Shown: piece after piece, positions 1 through 7,337 of the stretch
Layout of the letters: every line of letters starts with the position of its first letter
Position numbering within the stretch: the stretch's first letter is position 1
Origin: Desulfuromonadaceae bacterium UBA6124
GTDB lineage: Bacteria; Desulfobacterota; Desulfuromonadia; Desulfuromonadales; Trichloromonadaceae
Assembly (NCBI GenBank): GCA_002423365.1
Contig: DIVU01000183.1
Span: 1,142-8,980, forward strand
Direction: 5' to 3'
Length of the DNA: 7,839 bases
The notes under the pieces: generated by a model
Database searches by the model: none
Seen by the model: only the letters and a program-made list of their open reading frames with translations
What the model was told of the DNA's origin: nothing
Translations under genes and position numbers: made by a program

Positions 1-639
1 CCGCCCCGGCCCGACGGCGGCCGTGGTCTCCTGCCGGGGCAAACGGCGGCTGTGCCAGAAGGCGTAGCCGAGGAGCAGGGCCAGCATCAGCAGGCCGGGC
101 AGAAGACCGGCGACAAAGAGCCGGTCGATGCCGACCCCCCGCCCGACCTCGGTCTGCTGGGCGACGATGCCGTAGAGGATGAGGGGGAGCGAGGGGGCGA
201 AGAGCAGGCCGAGGCTGCCCGAGGTGGTGATCAGGCCGAGATTGAAATGTTCGTCGTAGCCGGCCTGTTGCAAGGCCGGATAGAGGAGCGCGCCGAGGGC
301 GACGATGGTCACCCCTGAAGCGCCGGTGAAAGCGGTGAAGAAGGCGCAGGCGACCAGGGCGACGGCAGCGAGACTGCCCGGGAGCCAACCGAAGAGTGCC
401 TGGGTCAGATTTACCAGACGGCGCGGCGCGCCGCTTTCGCCGAGCAGGTAACCGGCGAGGGTGAAGAGAGGGATGGCGAGGAGCACCGGCATCTCGGCAA
501 GGCGGAAGACTTCGACGGCGAGGGCGGCAAGGTCGATCTCGGCCCGCTGGTAGCCGAGCAGGGCACCGGCGGCGATGATGGCGAAGAGCGGCGCGCCGAG
601 GAGGGCGAGGAGCAGCAGGCCGAGAGCGATCAGGAGCAT
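1..639 (-). CDS. dctM: TRAP transporter large membrane subunit (DctM/TatM), C-terminus beyond window
   Basis: This is the large membrane subunit of a TRAP transporter, the part that moves solute across the inner membrane using an ion gradient. The frame is open for 213 codons from ATG at 639 to the window edge. Family members are about 430 residues, so roughly half is seen. The visible part is a chain of hydrophobic helices. It contains IPLFTLAGYLLGESG (residues 56-70) and FTAFTGASGVTIVALG (101-116), which match the conserved Pro-Leu-Phe-x-x-x-Gly and Gly-x-Ser segments of DctM proteins. The start overlaps the last 10 bases of dctQ, so translation is probably coupled. The upstream Shine-Dalgarno is weak (AAGAAG). 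It is the last gene seen of the operon, and whether more follow is unknown. Family assignment is firm; the substrate cannot be read from this subunit. Confidence 0.93.
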   Translation of the reverse strand, partial: MLLIALGLLLLALLGAPLFAIIAAGALLGYQRAEIDLAALAVEVFRLAEMPVLLAIPLFTLAGYLLGESGAPRRLVNLTQALFGWLPGSLAAVALVACAFFTAFTGASGVTIVALGALLYPALQQAGYDEHFNLGLITTSGSLGLLFAPSLPLILYGIVAQQTEVGRGVGIDRLFVAGLLPGLLMLALLLGYAFWHSRRLPRQETTAAVGPGR

Positions 640-1133
640 GGCGGCTTCTTGGCGAACAGTTCGAGCAGGCGGCGACCGGCGGCCGTCAGGTAGCGCCAGG
701 CGATCAGACCGAAAGCCAGGGGGATGGCGGCCTGAAAGATCCAGGCCGGAACATGGCCGAGCAGGGTCGAGCCGAATTCCCGCTCCATCAGCACGAAGCG
801 CCCGGCGTGCCAGGCGCAGAAGGAGCAGACGGCAACGGTAAAGAGGGTGGTGACAAGTTCCGCCAGGGCCGTGAAGCGCTCCGGCAGAAAACGGGAAAGG
901 ACGTCGATCTTGATCTGCTTGCCCTCGCCACTAGCGGCGACCGCGCCGGCCAGCCCCAGCCAAAGGAACAACAACTTCAGGAACTCATCGGCCCAGAGGA
1001 AACCGCCGTCAAAGAAGTTGCGGGCGACGATCTGCCAGACCGCCAGCGCCACCATCACCAGCAGCAACGTGCACAGCAGCAGGTTTTCCAAGCCGCGCCC
1101 CAGCCGTTCGAGTCCCGTGAAAAACCGGTTCAT
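630..1133 (-). CDS. dctQ: TRAP transporter small membrane subunit (DctQ/TatQ)
   Basis: This 167-residue protein is the small inner-membrane subunit of the TRAP transporter, which supports DctM. Four hydrophobic helices can be placed by eye at about residues 16-38, 51-69, 89-110 and 128-149, the normal DctQ topology and length. Between the first and second lies F-L-W-A-D-E-F (45-51), matching the Trp-x-(Asp/Glu)-Glu motif of the family. After the second comes I-K-I-D (74-77), also typical. Its ATG overlaps the dctP stop as ATGA, and its own stop falls inside the start of dctM, so the three genes are tightly coupled. DctQ proteins diverge strongly in sequence, but topology, motifs and position agree. 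Confidence 0.92.
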   Translation of the reverse strand: MNRFFTGLERLGRGLENLLLCTLLLVMVALAVWQIVARNFFDGGFLWADEFLKLLFLWLGLAGAVAASGEGKQIKIDVLSRFLPERFTALAELVTTLFTVAVCSFCAWHAGRFVLMEREFGSTLLGHVPAWIFQAAIPLAFGLIAWRYLTAAGRRLLELFAKKPPCS

Positions 1134-2125
1134 GGTTTGCTTCCGCTCCGGCGCTCCTGCAGCAGCTCAACGATCCGTCGGTACAGTTCCGGCGAAAAAG
1201 CCCCCTGGGCGCCAAGCCGTTCCATGGCTCCTGCGGCCCGCTCGCGCATGCGCGCCACCTCACCGGATTGCGGCGTCACGAAATTCAATCCCTGCTTGCG
1301 CAAAGCCGCCAGCGCCGCCGCCTCGTCCAGCCGATTCTGCCGATCAAACCCCTGATAGACCCGCTCCATCACCTCGCGCACGATCAAGCGATCAGCCTCA
1401 TCGATCTTGTCGAAGGCCTTCCGGTCGATGACCAGGACCGCGCAGAGATAGGCCATGGGCGCTTCTGTGACGTACTTGACCTTGGTATGCCACTGAAAAG
1501 CCAGGGCGCCGATGGGGGAAACCCCGACGATATGCACCAGGCCGGTCTGCAAGCCGGTGAGCACATCGCTGATCGGTAGCGAAATGGGGGAAAGCCCCAG
1601 TTCCTCCATGACCACCGAGGTCACCGTATCCCCTTCCGGCACCCAGAGTTTTTGCCCCTTCATGTCGTCAAGACGGACAATGGGACGGTTCCCCATGAGC
1701 AGGGCAAATCCCCCTTCGGCGAAACCGAAACTGACGAAGCCGCGATCTTCCAGCCCCCGGCGCAGCAAGGGATCGAAATCGGCGCGCACCGCGTCGACTT
1801 CTTCCAGGGAATCGAACAGCAGCGGCAGTCCGTACAGACTCAGGTCGGGATAGACATCCGCCAGGCCACCGCCGGTGAAGGCGCCCCCTTGCAGCTGGCC
1901 GATGCGGATCTTGCGCAGCATGCTCTTCTCGTTGCCCATCACCCCGCCGCCGTAGAGTTTGATCTCCACCCGCCCGGCGGTCCGCTCCTTGATTTCCGCC
2001 GCCCCCCGACGCATCTCGTTCATCCACGCCGCCCCTTCCGGCGCCAGGGTGCCGAGCTTGAGGGTTACGGCCGCCGCAGGCGCGGCCAAAAGCAGAATCA
2101 GACATGTAATCAGAAGATAACGCAT
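1130..2125 (-). CDS. dctP: TRAP transporter periplasmic substrate-binding protein (DctP/TatP type)
   Basis: This 331-residue protein is the periplasmic binding protein that delivers ligand to DctQM. An N-terminal Sec signal peptide ends in A-P-A-A-A, with likely cleavage after residue 19, and the mature protein begins V-T-L-K-L-G-T-L-A-P. DctP features follow: W-M-N-E-M (34-38), the G-Q-L-Q-G-G-A-F segment (76-83), L-Y-G-L-P-L-L-F (97-104), M-K-G-Q-K-L-W-V-P (155-163) and G-L-Q-T-G-L-V (191-197). In classical DctP proteins the K-x-R-x-P segment carries the arginine that clamps the substrate carboxylate. Here Trp161 stands in its place, as expected of the divergent group paired with TatT. The start is supported by GGAG (2132-2135), 6 bases upstream. 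It lies 43 bases after the lipoprotein gene and overlaps dctQ by 4 bases. The ligand is unknown, and a simple dicarboxylate looks unlikely. Confidence 0.93.
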   Translation of the reverse strand: MRYLLITCLILLLAAPAAAVTLKLGTLAPEGAAWMNEMRRGAAEIKERTAGRVEIKLYGGGVMGNEKSMLRKIRIGQLQGGAFTGGGLADVYPDLSLYGLPLLFDSLEEVDAVRADFDPLLRRGLEDRGFVSFGFAEGGFALLMGNRPIVRLDDMKGQKLWVPEGDTVTSVVMEELGLSPISLPISDVLTGLQTGLVHIVGVSPIGALAFQWHTKVKYVTEAPMAYLCAVLVIDRKAFDKIDEADRLIVREVMERVYQGFDRQNRLDEAAALAALRKQGLNFVTPQSGEVARMRERAAGAMERLGAQGAFSPELYRRIVELLQERRSGSKP

Positions 2126-2168
2126 GGTGAACTCCAGGCTCAGTGATTATTGTGTAGGCTACCGGCAA

Positions 2169-3005
2169 TCAGAAATAATCGTCCGCCGACGCCAGCAGGA
2201 CACGGGCTTCCTCCTGCGCCGTCACGTTGAACAGGGTCAGCCCCTCGGCCGTGGGATCGGCGGCCAACACTTCATTGAGCAACCGGTCGTGCAGTTCGCG
2301 GTCGTAGAGCATCCGCGCATAGCGTCGGGCCAGCTCAACCTTGGCCGTCAGGTTGCGCCCGCCGGAAAGCTCCAGGGCCCGTTCGAGATGGGCGCGCCCC
2401 TGCTCGGGCACGCCGCCCAAAGCCGGTGGCCTCAGCAGCCGCAGAACGCCGAGATAGAGTTGCGACCCTCCCTGCTGGTACCCCTCATCCAGCTGCACCA
2501 GCCGGGCGAAAAACGCCTCGACCTTGGGCAGATCGGCCAGTGCCGCCGGATCCTCTTCGTTAGCCTGCAAGCGGGCCAGCCAGGCGACGCCAAAGGCGTA
2601 CAGTCGCGGCACATCCCGCTTCCCGAAGCGGGAGAGAGCCGCGGCGAAATCGTCCGCCACCAGCTCCGACAAAGGCTCCGCGCCCCGGGACTCAATCAGA
2701 CGGCGGCCGTAAAGCCAGGCGCGTTCCGCCTGCCGCCGACGCTGAACGGGGTCGGCCGCCGCCAGGGAACTGTTCAGCGCATAGAGGGAAGCGGCGGAAG
2801 CGAGCAGCTTTTTATCCGTCGGGTCATCCAGCAGCAGGCTGTCAAGCAGCAGCAGATAGGCGGGAATACCCTGGCGGACGGTCTGGGGATCGGGATGGTC
2901 GAGCACCGCCCGGGAGAGGTCGTCACTCATGCGGCCGATACAGCCGCCCAGCAGCAACAGGATGGCGAGTAAGGCGCTGGGAAGAGCAAGGCATCGGCAT
3001 GTCAT
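2169..3005 (-). CDS. tatT: TatT-type lipoprotein, T component of a TPAT transporter
   Basis: The product is predicted to be a 278-residue lipoprotein that partners the TRAP binding protein. In Treponema pallidum the homologue is a helical, TPR-like trimer with central pores that binds TatP. The ATG at 3005 is chosen over an upstream in-frame ATG (3041). It has GGAG 8 bases before it and opens directly on a lipoprotein signal, a hydrophobic run ending L-L-G-G-C with Cys22 as the lipidated residue. After that come family-like segments: T-V-R-Q-G-I-P-A-Y-L-L-L-L-D near residue 45, a D-L-P-K-V stretch, L-D-E-G-Y-Q-Q-G, A-L-G-G-V-P-E, and the terminal A-R-V-L-L-A-S-A-D-D-Y-F. Helices dominate throughout. 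It is the promoter-proximal gene of the operon. The family call comes from remembered sequence patterns and gene order, not a search. This TatT is unrelated to the twin-arginine translocase despite the name. Confidence 0.9.
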   Translation of the reverse strand: MTCRCLALPSALLAILLLLGGCIGRMSDDLSRAVLDHPDPQTVRQGIPAYLLLLDSLLLDDPTDKKLLASAASLYALNSSLAAADPVQRRRQAERAWLYGRRLIESRGAEPLSELVADDFAAALSRFGKRDVPRLYAFGVAWLARLQANEEDPAALADLPKVEAFFARLVQLDEGYQQGGSQLYLGVLRLLRPPALGGVPEQGRAHLERALELSGGRNLTAKVELARRYARMLYDRELHDRLLNEVLAADPTAEGLTLFNVTAQEEARVLLASADDYF

Positions 3006-3013
3006 AAAAACAA

Positions 3014-3017
3014 CTCC
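3014..3017 (-). promoter_or_regulatory. Ribosome binding site deciding the TatT lipoprotein start
   Basis: GGAG on the minus strand lies 8 bases before ATG 3005. It favours that start over the in-frame ATG at 3041, which would add 12 residues ahead of the lipoprotein signal. Confidence 0.7.
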
Positions 3018-3085
3018 GAGGTTCAATGAAACGCCCTGCATCGACAGACAATCCAGTGGGCGCGAAGAGAAAGAATCCTCATGAA

Positions 3086-3113
3086 TTTATACCATCCCCG
3101 GCCACTCATGCAA
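3086..3113 (-). promoter_or_regulatory. Candidate extended -10 promoter for the TPAT operon
   Basis: On the minus strand TGGTATAAA (3094-3086) combines a TG extension with a 5/6 match to TATAAT. A partial -35, TTGCAT (3113-3108; only TTG matches), sits 16 bases upstream. The AT-rich patch stands out in GC-rich surroundings and would leave a leader of roughly 70-75 bases before the lipoprotein ATG. Predicted by eye only. Confidence 0.5.
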
Positions 3114-3149
3114 GGAGCGGTCGGCCGCCGGACCTGACCGAACCGCTCC
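3114..3149. repeat. Inverted repeat in divergent promoter region
   Basis: Perfect 8-base arms GGAGCGGT (3114-3121) and ACCGCTCC (3142-3149). Skipping one unpaired A at 3141, pairing continues for three more bases (3122-3124 with 3138-3140), leaving a 13-base loop. The element touches the candidate TPAT -35 and lies upstream of both predicted promoters, so it may act as DNA (an operator) rather than as RNA. It has no T-run on either strand, so it is not a terminator. Confidence 0.55.
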
Positions 3150-3162
3150 ACGGGAAACGTGG
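3148..3162. repeat. Short inverted repeat next to the sbcD promoter
   Basis: Perfect 5-base arms CCACG (3148-3152) and CGTGG (3158-3162) around GGAAA. It shares two bases with the preceding inverted repeat, so the two could not form hairpins at once. It lies 7 bases upstream of the candidate sbcD -35, a possible operator half. The arms are short enough for chance. Confidence 0.35.
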
Positions 3163-3169
3163 CTTTTCC

Positions 3170-3198
3170 TTTACCCCTCCCACTCCCCCTGCTATTCT
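3170..3198 (+). promoter_or_regulatory. sbcD: Candidate sigma70 promoter for sbcDC
   Basis: TTTACC (3170-3175, 4/6 to TTGACA) and TATTCT (3193-3198, 4/6 to TATAAT) are separated by the ideal 17 bases. Transcription would begin near 3205, giving a leader of about 20 bases with the sbcD ribosome binding site inside it. Weak matches in each box; spacing and position are the main support. Confidence 0.4.
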
Positions 3199-3215
3199 CC
3201 GGCTCGACTCTTTTC

Positions 3216-3220
3216 AAGGA
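3216..3220 (+). promoter_or_regulatory. sbcD: Ribosome binding site deciding the sbcD start
   Basis: AAGGA lies 6 bases before ATG 3227. The frame is open back to an ATG at 3026, but only the 3227 start places the family N-terminus M-R-I-L-H-T-S-D-W-H at residue 1. Confidence 0.75.
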
Positions 3221-3226
3221 CTATCC

Positions 3227-4354
3227 ATGCGCATCCTGCACACCTCCGACTGGCACCTCGGTCGCCAGTTTCATAACGTTTCGCTGCTCGACGAGCAGCG
3301 GCATATTCTCGACCAGATCGTCGCCGTCGTCCGTGACCGCAAGGTCGACGTGGTGCTGGTCGCCGGCGACGTCTACGACCGTTCAGTGCCGCCGGCGGCG
3401 GCGGTGGAGTTGCTCGACGAGACCGTTCACCGTATCTGCGCCGAACTCAAGGTGCCGATGATCCTCCTCGCCGGCAACCATGACGGTCCCCGACGGCTTG
3501 GCTTCGCCGCCCGCCAACTGGCCGGCGCCGGGCTGCATGTGGCTGGCCCCCTGTGGAGCGTGCCGCGTCCGATCCTGCTCGGCGAGGTGGCCTTCTACCC
3601 CATCCCCTACGCCGACCCGGCGACGGTGCGTGAGGTTCACGGCGTCGAGGTCGCCGATCACGACAGCGCCCTGGCCTACCTGCTTGGGCGGGTGCGCCAG
3701 GACAACGGCTCCACCCGTCCCTGCGTGGTTCTCGCCCACTGTTTTCTCGCCGGCGGCGAGCCTTCCGAGTCGGAGCGCCCCCTCTCCCTCGGCGGCGCTG
3801 AGCAGGTTTCACCGGAGCATTTCCGCCCCTTCACCTACGCCGCCCTCGGCCACCTGCACGGCCCCCAATGGCGGGGGGCGGAGCATATCCGCTATTCCGG
3901 CTCGCCCCTCAAATACTCTTTTTCCGAGGAGCGGCAGCACAAATCTCTGACCCTGGTCGAGCTCGACGGAAGCGGAAAAGCCGCCATCGAACTCATTCCC
4001 CTGACCCCTCGTCACGACATGCGTTCCCTCGAAGGCAACCTTGTCGATCTGCTCGCGGCGGGGAAGAACGATCCCCAACGGGAGGATTACCTGCTGGTGC
4101 GCCTCACCGACCGCCACGCCATTCTCGACCCCATGGGCAAGCTGCGCGATGTCTACCCCAACGTACTGCATCTGGAACGCCCCGGTCTGATGGCGGGGGC
4201 GGAACGCTTGCAGGTCGGTCGCGACCGCCTGAAGCAGGGGGAGTTGGCCATGTTCGAGGATTTCTTCGCGCAGGTGACGGGAGACCAACCGAGCGCTGAG
4301 CATCGCCAGGTCGTCGCCGAGGCTCTCGACCGTCTGCACCGGGAGGAATTCTGA
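3227..4354 (+). CDS. sbcD: Exonuclease subunit SbcD (Mre11-type nuclease)
   Basis: This 375-residue protein is the metal-dependent nuclease half of SbcCD, which trims DNA ends, opens hairpins and cleaves protein-blocked ends in the cytoplasm. All phosphoesterase motifs are visible: D8-W-H10 (first metal-binding pair), G47-D48-V-Y-D51, G83-N-H85-D86, the A170-H171 motif and G208-H209-L-H211. Mre11-family enzymes use Mn2+ at this site. The later part (S-G-S-P-L-K-Y-S-F and onward) is the capping and SbcC-binding region, and the length is normal for bacterial SbcD. The start at 3227 is preferred because upstream residues are low-complexity and unlike the family. sbcC begins after one intervening base, so the two are cotranscribed and made together. 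No defect is seen. Confidence 0.97.
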   Translation: MRILHTSDWHLGRQFHNVSLLDEQRHILDQIVAVVRDRKVDVVLVAGDVYDRSVPPAAAVELLDETVHRICAELKVPMILLAGNHDGPRRLGFAARQLAGAGLHVAGPLWSVPRPILLGEVAFYPIPYADPATVREVHGVEVADHDSALAYLLGRVRQDNGSTRPCVVLAHCFLAGGEPSESERPLSLGGAEQVSPEHFRPFTYAALGHLHGPQWRGAEHIRYSGSPLKYSFSEERQHKSLTLVELDGSGKAAIELIPLTPRHDMRSLEGNLVDLLAAGKNDPQREDYLLVRLTDRHAILDPMGKLRDVYPNVLHLERPGLMAGAERLQVGRDRLKQGELAMFEDFFAQVTGDQPSAEHRQVVAEALDRLHREEF

Positions 4355-4355
4355 G

Positions 4356-7259
4356 ATGCGCCCGCTGACCCTGACCCTGAGCGCCTTCGGTCCCTTCCCC
4401 GACACGGAAACGATCCGCTTTTCCGACCTCGGGGAAAATCCCCTCTTCCTCATCAACGGCCCGACCGGCGCAGGCAAGACCACCCTCCTCGACGCCATCT
4501 GCTTTGCCCTTTACGGCAAGACCACCGGCGACGAGCGGGAGGGGGCGCAGATGCGCTGCGACCTTTCCCCACCCGACATCCTTACCGAAGTGATTTTCGC
4601 CTTCGAGCTGGCCGGCCGCCGTTTCCGCATCCGCCGCGTGCCGGAGCAGCAGCGTCCCAAGGCCAAGGGGGAAGGGACCACCACCCAGAATCCCGAGGCG
4701 CAACTGATGGAGCTTTTGCCCAACGGCGGCGAACGCCTCATCGTCGCCGCCAAGGTCAGCGAGGCGACCCGTGAAATCGAAGGACTGACCGGCCTCTCCG
4801 TCGACCAGTTCCGCCAGGTCATGGTGCTGCCCCAAGGGCAGTTCCGGCAACTGCTGCTGGCCGATTCCAGCGAGCGGGAGAAGATTTTCGGCCAACTCTT
4901 CCAGACCCGCATCTACAAGCAACTGGAAGAGCATCTCAAGATTCGGGCCGCCGAAATCCGCCGGGAACGGGAACGGCAACAGCAGTTGCGCCAGGGAATT
5001 CTGAGCGGTGCCGAGGTGGAGAGCAGCGAACAGCTCGAAACGGAACTGACCTCCTGCGAGCCGGCTTGTACAACGGCCCGGAAAGAGCAGGAGGCCAAAG
5101 AGACGGCACTCTCCGCGGCGGAGAAAGCGCTGACCCGGGGGCAGACGCTCGAACAAAATTTTGTCCGGTGGGATAAGACGGCAGCGGATCTCAGGCAATG
5201 CGAAGAAGATCGACCCCGGATCGATGCCATCCGCGCTCAGATCGCCAACGCCGAACGGGCCGCCAAACTCGCCCCCCTCTTTGCCGACCGCAGCCGCTGC
5301 GAAAAGGATCTGGCACAGGCGAAAAGCGAAGTCGATGAAGCGACCAAACGCCTTGCCTCCGCCCGGAAAGCGCTGGAAGAGGCGACCGAAAACCGCAAGG
5401 CGACCGCTCAGCTGCAGATCGAACTGAAACAGGCGAGCGAGGAACTGACCCGCCTGAAGGGGTATCACGAGCGGGTCGAAGGACTGGCAAAAGCCCGCGC
5501 CAAAAAGGACGCAGCCGACCGGGCGGCGAAACAGGCCGAGCTGGTGCTGCAGTTCAAACAGCTCGCCGACCGTTACCTGGCCCTCCACAACCTCGAAAAG
5601 AAGAAACTGGAAGTCGAACAGCAGCAGGAAATCCTCGCCAAGGCGAAGGAGCAGGAAGAGACCCGGCGCCGTGAACACCAGGAGCGAGAACAGCTCGCCA
5701 AACGCCTTGAACTCGCCTGGCACCAGGGGCAGGCCGCTATCCTCGCCCGCGAGCTGCAGGAGGGCTCCCCCTGCCCCGTCTGCGGCAGCATCGAACATCC
5801 GACCCCGGCCCATACCGACCGGGAGCTCCCCAATCAACAGCAGGTGGAACAGGCCCGCGAAGCGCTGCGGCTGGCGACAGAAGGCTTAGAAGAAGTCAGG
5901 CAGCAGACGACGAAAAAACAGGAGCGCCTGCGCGACCTCGAACGTGAGGCGAAGAGCCTGCAGGAGCTCGTCACTACCGACGCCACCCTCGACCGGCTGA
6001 AGGAAGAGATTCGCGCCCTGCAGGAAGAGGCCAAGAACCTGGCCTTCTCTCTCCCCGACCGCGAACGGATTCAGCACCTCGACGCTGAAACGCTGCGTGC
6101 CGAGCGGGAATCGGCGCGAAGCTACGCAGCGGCGGCACAGGCTCAGGTGGAGAGTGCCGAACAGGAACTCCCGGAGGCCTATCGCGAACGGGGAGCCCTC
6201 GACGGCGCCATCGCCAAGACCTCGGCAACCGTCACCCGGATCGAGAAGGAAATCGAACGGCTCGAAACCTGTTTCCAGCAGGCGACCAATGCCCTGACCG
6301 CCGCCAGGACGGTCGGCGATGCCGCTGCGGCGCAACGACAAAAAGCCGAAACCGCTCTCACCGAGGCGCGGCAATGTGCCTCCGTTGCCCTGGCGTCAAG
6401 TTCCTTCGCCGATGAAACGGCCTACCGCTCCGCCCTCCTCGATGACGAGAACCTGCGGCAACGAAAAGTGGAGGAGAAAGCCTTCGAGAAGAAGTTGGAG
6501 CAGTTGACCGGCGCCTACACGCAGCTGAGCGAACAGCTTCAGGGGATAGCACGCCCTGATCTCGCTGTGCTCGTAGCCACAACGGCAGCCGCGAAAGAGG
6601 CGAAGGATAGGGCCACCGAAACATGGAGCAGCCTCGACAAGCGCCTGAGTCTGCTGCTCGACACTCGGAAAAAACTGGAGAGCACCGCCGCCGAACAAAA
6701 GAAACTGGACGACGAGTACGCCGTGGTCGGCACCTTGAGCGACGTCGCCAACGGCCAGACCGGCAACAAAATCAGCCTGCAACGCTTCGTCCTCAGCGTG
6801 CTGCTCGACGACGTGCTGCTCGAAGCCGGGCACCGTCTCCAGCTCATGAGCAAGGGACGTTACCGGCTGCTGCGCAAGGAAGATCGGGCCAAGGGGAACA
6901 AGGCCTCGGGGCTGGAACTGGAAGTGGAAGACGCCTACACCGGCAAAACCCGGGCGGTGGCGACCCTTTCCGGCGGCGAGAGCTTCATGGCCGCCCTCGC
7001 CCTGGCTCTCGGGCTTTCGGACGTGGTCCAGGCCTACGCCGGCGGCATTCGCCTCGACACCCTCTTCATCGACGAGGGATTCGGCAGCCTCGACGCCGAA
7101 TCCCTCGATCTGGCGATCCGCGCCCTCCTTGACTTGCAGGCGACCGGCCGCATGATCGGCATTATTTCCCACGTCGCCGAACTCAAGGAGCAGATGCCCC
7201 TGCGCCTCGACGTCATCGCCGACCGGGGCGGCAGTCGGGTGCGTCTGATCCGGCCATGA
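4356..7259 (+). CDS. sbcC: Exonuclease subunit SbcC (Rad50-type ATPase)
   Basis: This 967-residue protein is the ATPase and DNA-tethering half of SbcCD. The N-terminal ATPase lobe has Walker A G35-P-T-G-A-G-K41-T and a Q-loop at V-L-P-Q-G-Q-F (157-163). Long coiled coils, rich in Glu, Lys, Arg, Ala and Gln, run from about 180 to 780. They are broken by the zinc hook C473-P-V-C476-G, through which two molecules join via zinc. The C-terminal lobe carries the signature L871-S-G-G-E875, Walker B T-L-F-I-D906-E907, D-loop S-L-D (911-913) and switch His939. It is slightly shorter than E. coli SbcC (1048 residues), with the difference probably in the coiled coils. The ATG has GGAGG 9 bases upstream, inside the end of sbcD. 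The gene looks intact and ordinary. Confidence 0.97.
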   Translation: MRPLTLTLSAFGPFPDTETIRFSDLGENPLFLINGPTGAGKTTLLDAICFALYGKTTGDEREGAQMRCDLSPPDILTEVIFAFELAGRRFRIRRVPEQQRPKAKGEGTTTQNPEAQLMELLPNGGERLIVAAKVSEATREIEGLTGLSVDQFRQVMVLPQGQFRQLLLADSSEREKIFGQLFQTRIYKQLEEHLKIRAAEIRRERERQQQLRQGILSGAEVESSEQLETELTSCEPACTTARKEQEAKETALSAAEKALTRGQTLEQNFVRWDKTAADLRQCEEDRPRIDAIRAQIANAERAAKLAPLFADRSRCEKDLAQAKSEVDEATKRLASARKALEEATENRKATAQLQIELKQASEELTRLKGYHERVEGLAKARAKKDAADRAAKQAELVLQFKQLADRYLALHNLEKKKLEVEQQQEILAKAKEQEETRRREHQEREQLAKRLELAWHQGQAAILARELQEGSPCPVCGSIEHPTPAHTDRELPNQQQVEQAREALRLATEGLEEVRQQTTKKQERLRDLEREAKSLQELVTTDATLDRLKEEIRALQEEAKNLAFSLPDRERIQHLDAETLRAERESARSYAAAAQAQVESAEQELPEAYRERGALDGAIAKTSATVTRIEKEIERLETCFQQATNALTAARTVGDAAAAQRQKAETALTEARQCASVALASSSFADETAYRSALLDDENLRQRKVEEKAFEKKLEQLTGAYTQLSEQLQGIARPDLAVLVATTAAAKEAKDRATETWSSLDKRLSLLLDTRKKLESTAAEQKKLDDEYAVVGTLSDVANGQTGNKISLQRFVLSVLLDDVLLEAGHRLQLMSKGRYRLLRKEDRAKGNKASGLELEVEDAYTGKTRAVATLSGGESFMAALALALGLSDVVQAYAGGIRLDTLFIDEGFGSLDAESLDLAIRALLDLQATGRMIGIISHVAELKEQMPLRLDVIADRGGSRVRLIRP

Positions 7260-7273
7260 AGCCACCTGATCAG

Positions 7274-7279
7274 TATAAA
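7274..7279 (+). promoter_or_regulatory. Possible -10 element for the CDF gene
   Basis: TATAAA (5/6 to TATAAT) sits in the 78-base gap between sbcC and the next gene. No recognisable -35 was found 16-19 bases upstream, and there is no TG extension. If used, it may need an activator. No terminator was seen after sbcC, so readthrough from sbcDC is also possible. Confidence 0.22.
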
Positions 7280-7337
7280 CAGAGGCGGCATCGCACGTCC
7301 CCCTCAACGTCAGGACGGAAAAAATTCGGAGGTTCCG

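Noticed and set aside
2124..2972. A 282-codon open frame on the plus strand, opposite the lipoprotein gene
   Set aside because: A Gln/Arg/Gly-rich shadow frame in GC-rich DNA with no recognisable fold. The opposite strand has a lipobox, a ribosome binding site and family motifs.
3148..3172. Hairpin followed by a T-rich run (CTTTTCCTTT) as a rho-independent terminator
   Set aside because: The stem is only 5 bp, the T-run is interrupted, and no plus-strand gene lies upstream to be terminated.
3026..3226. N-terminal extension of sbcD by 67 codons
   Set aside because: The residues are unlike SbcD, and it would run through the predicted promoter. The ATG at 3227 has its own AAGGA and gives the canonical N-terminus.
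3006..3226. Sigma54-type promoter in the divergent region
   Set aside because: GG and GC doublets at the required spacing with TTGC context were not found on either strand.
4104..5837. A 577-codon open frame on the minus strand, opposite sbcD and sbcC
   Set aside because: It mirrors sbcC coding sequence. Its Leu/Phe-rich composition is the complement of Lys/Glu codons in the coiled coil, it shows no domain, and the opposite strand carries well-motifed genes.
7296..7317. CGTCC/GGACG inverted repeat after sbcC as a terminator
   Set aside because: A 5-bp stem with a 12-base loop is followed by A residues, not T, on the plus strand. More likely chance.
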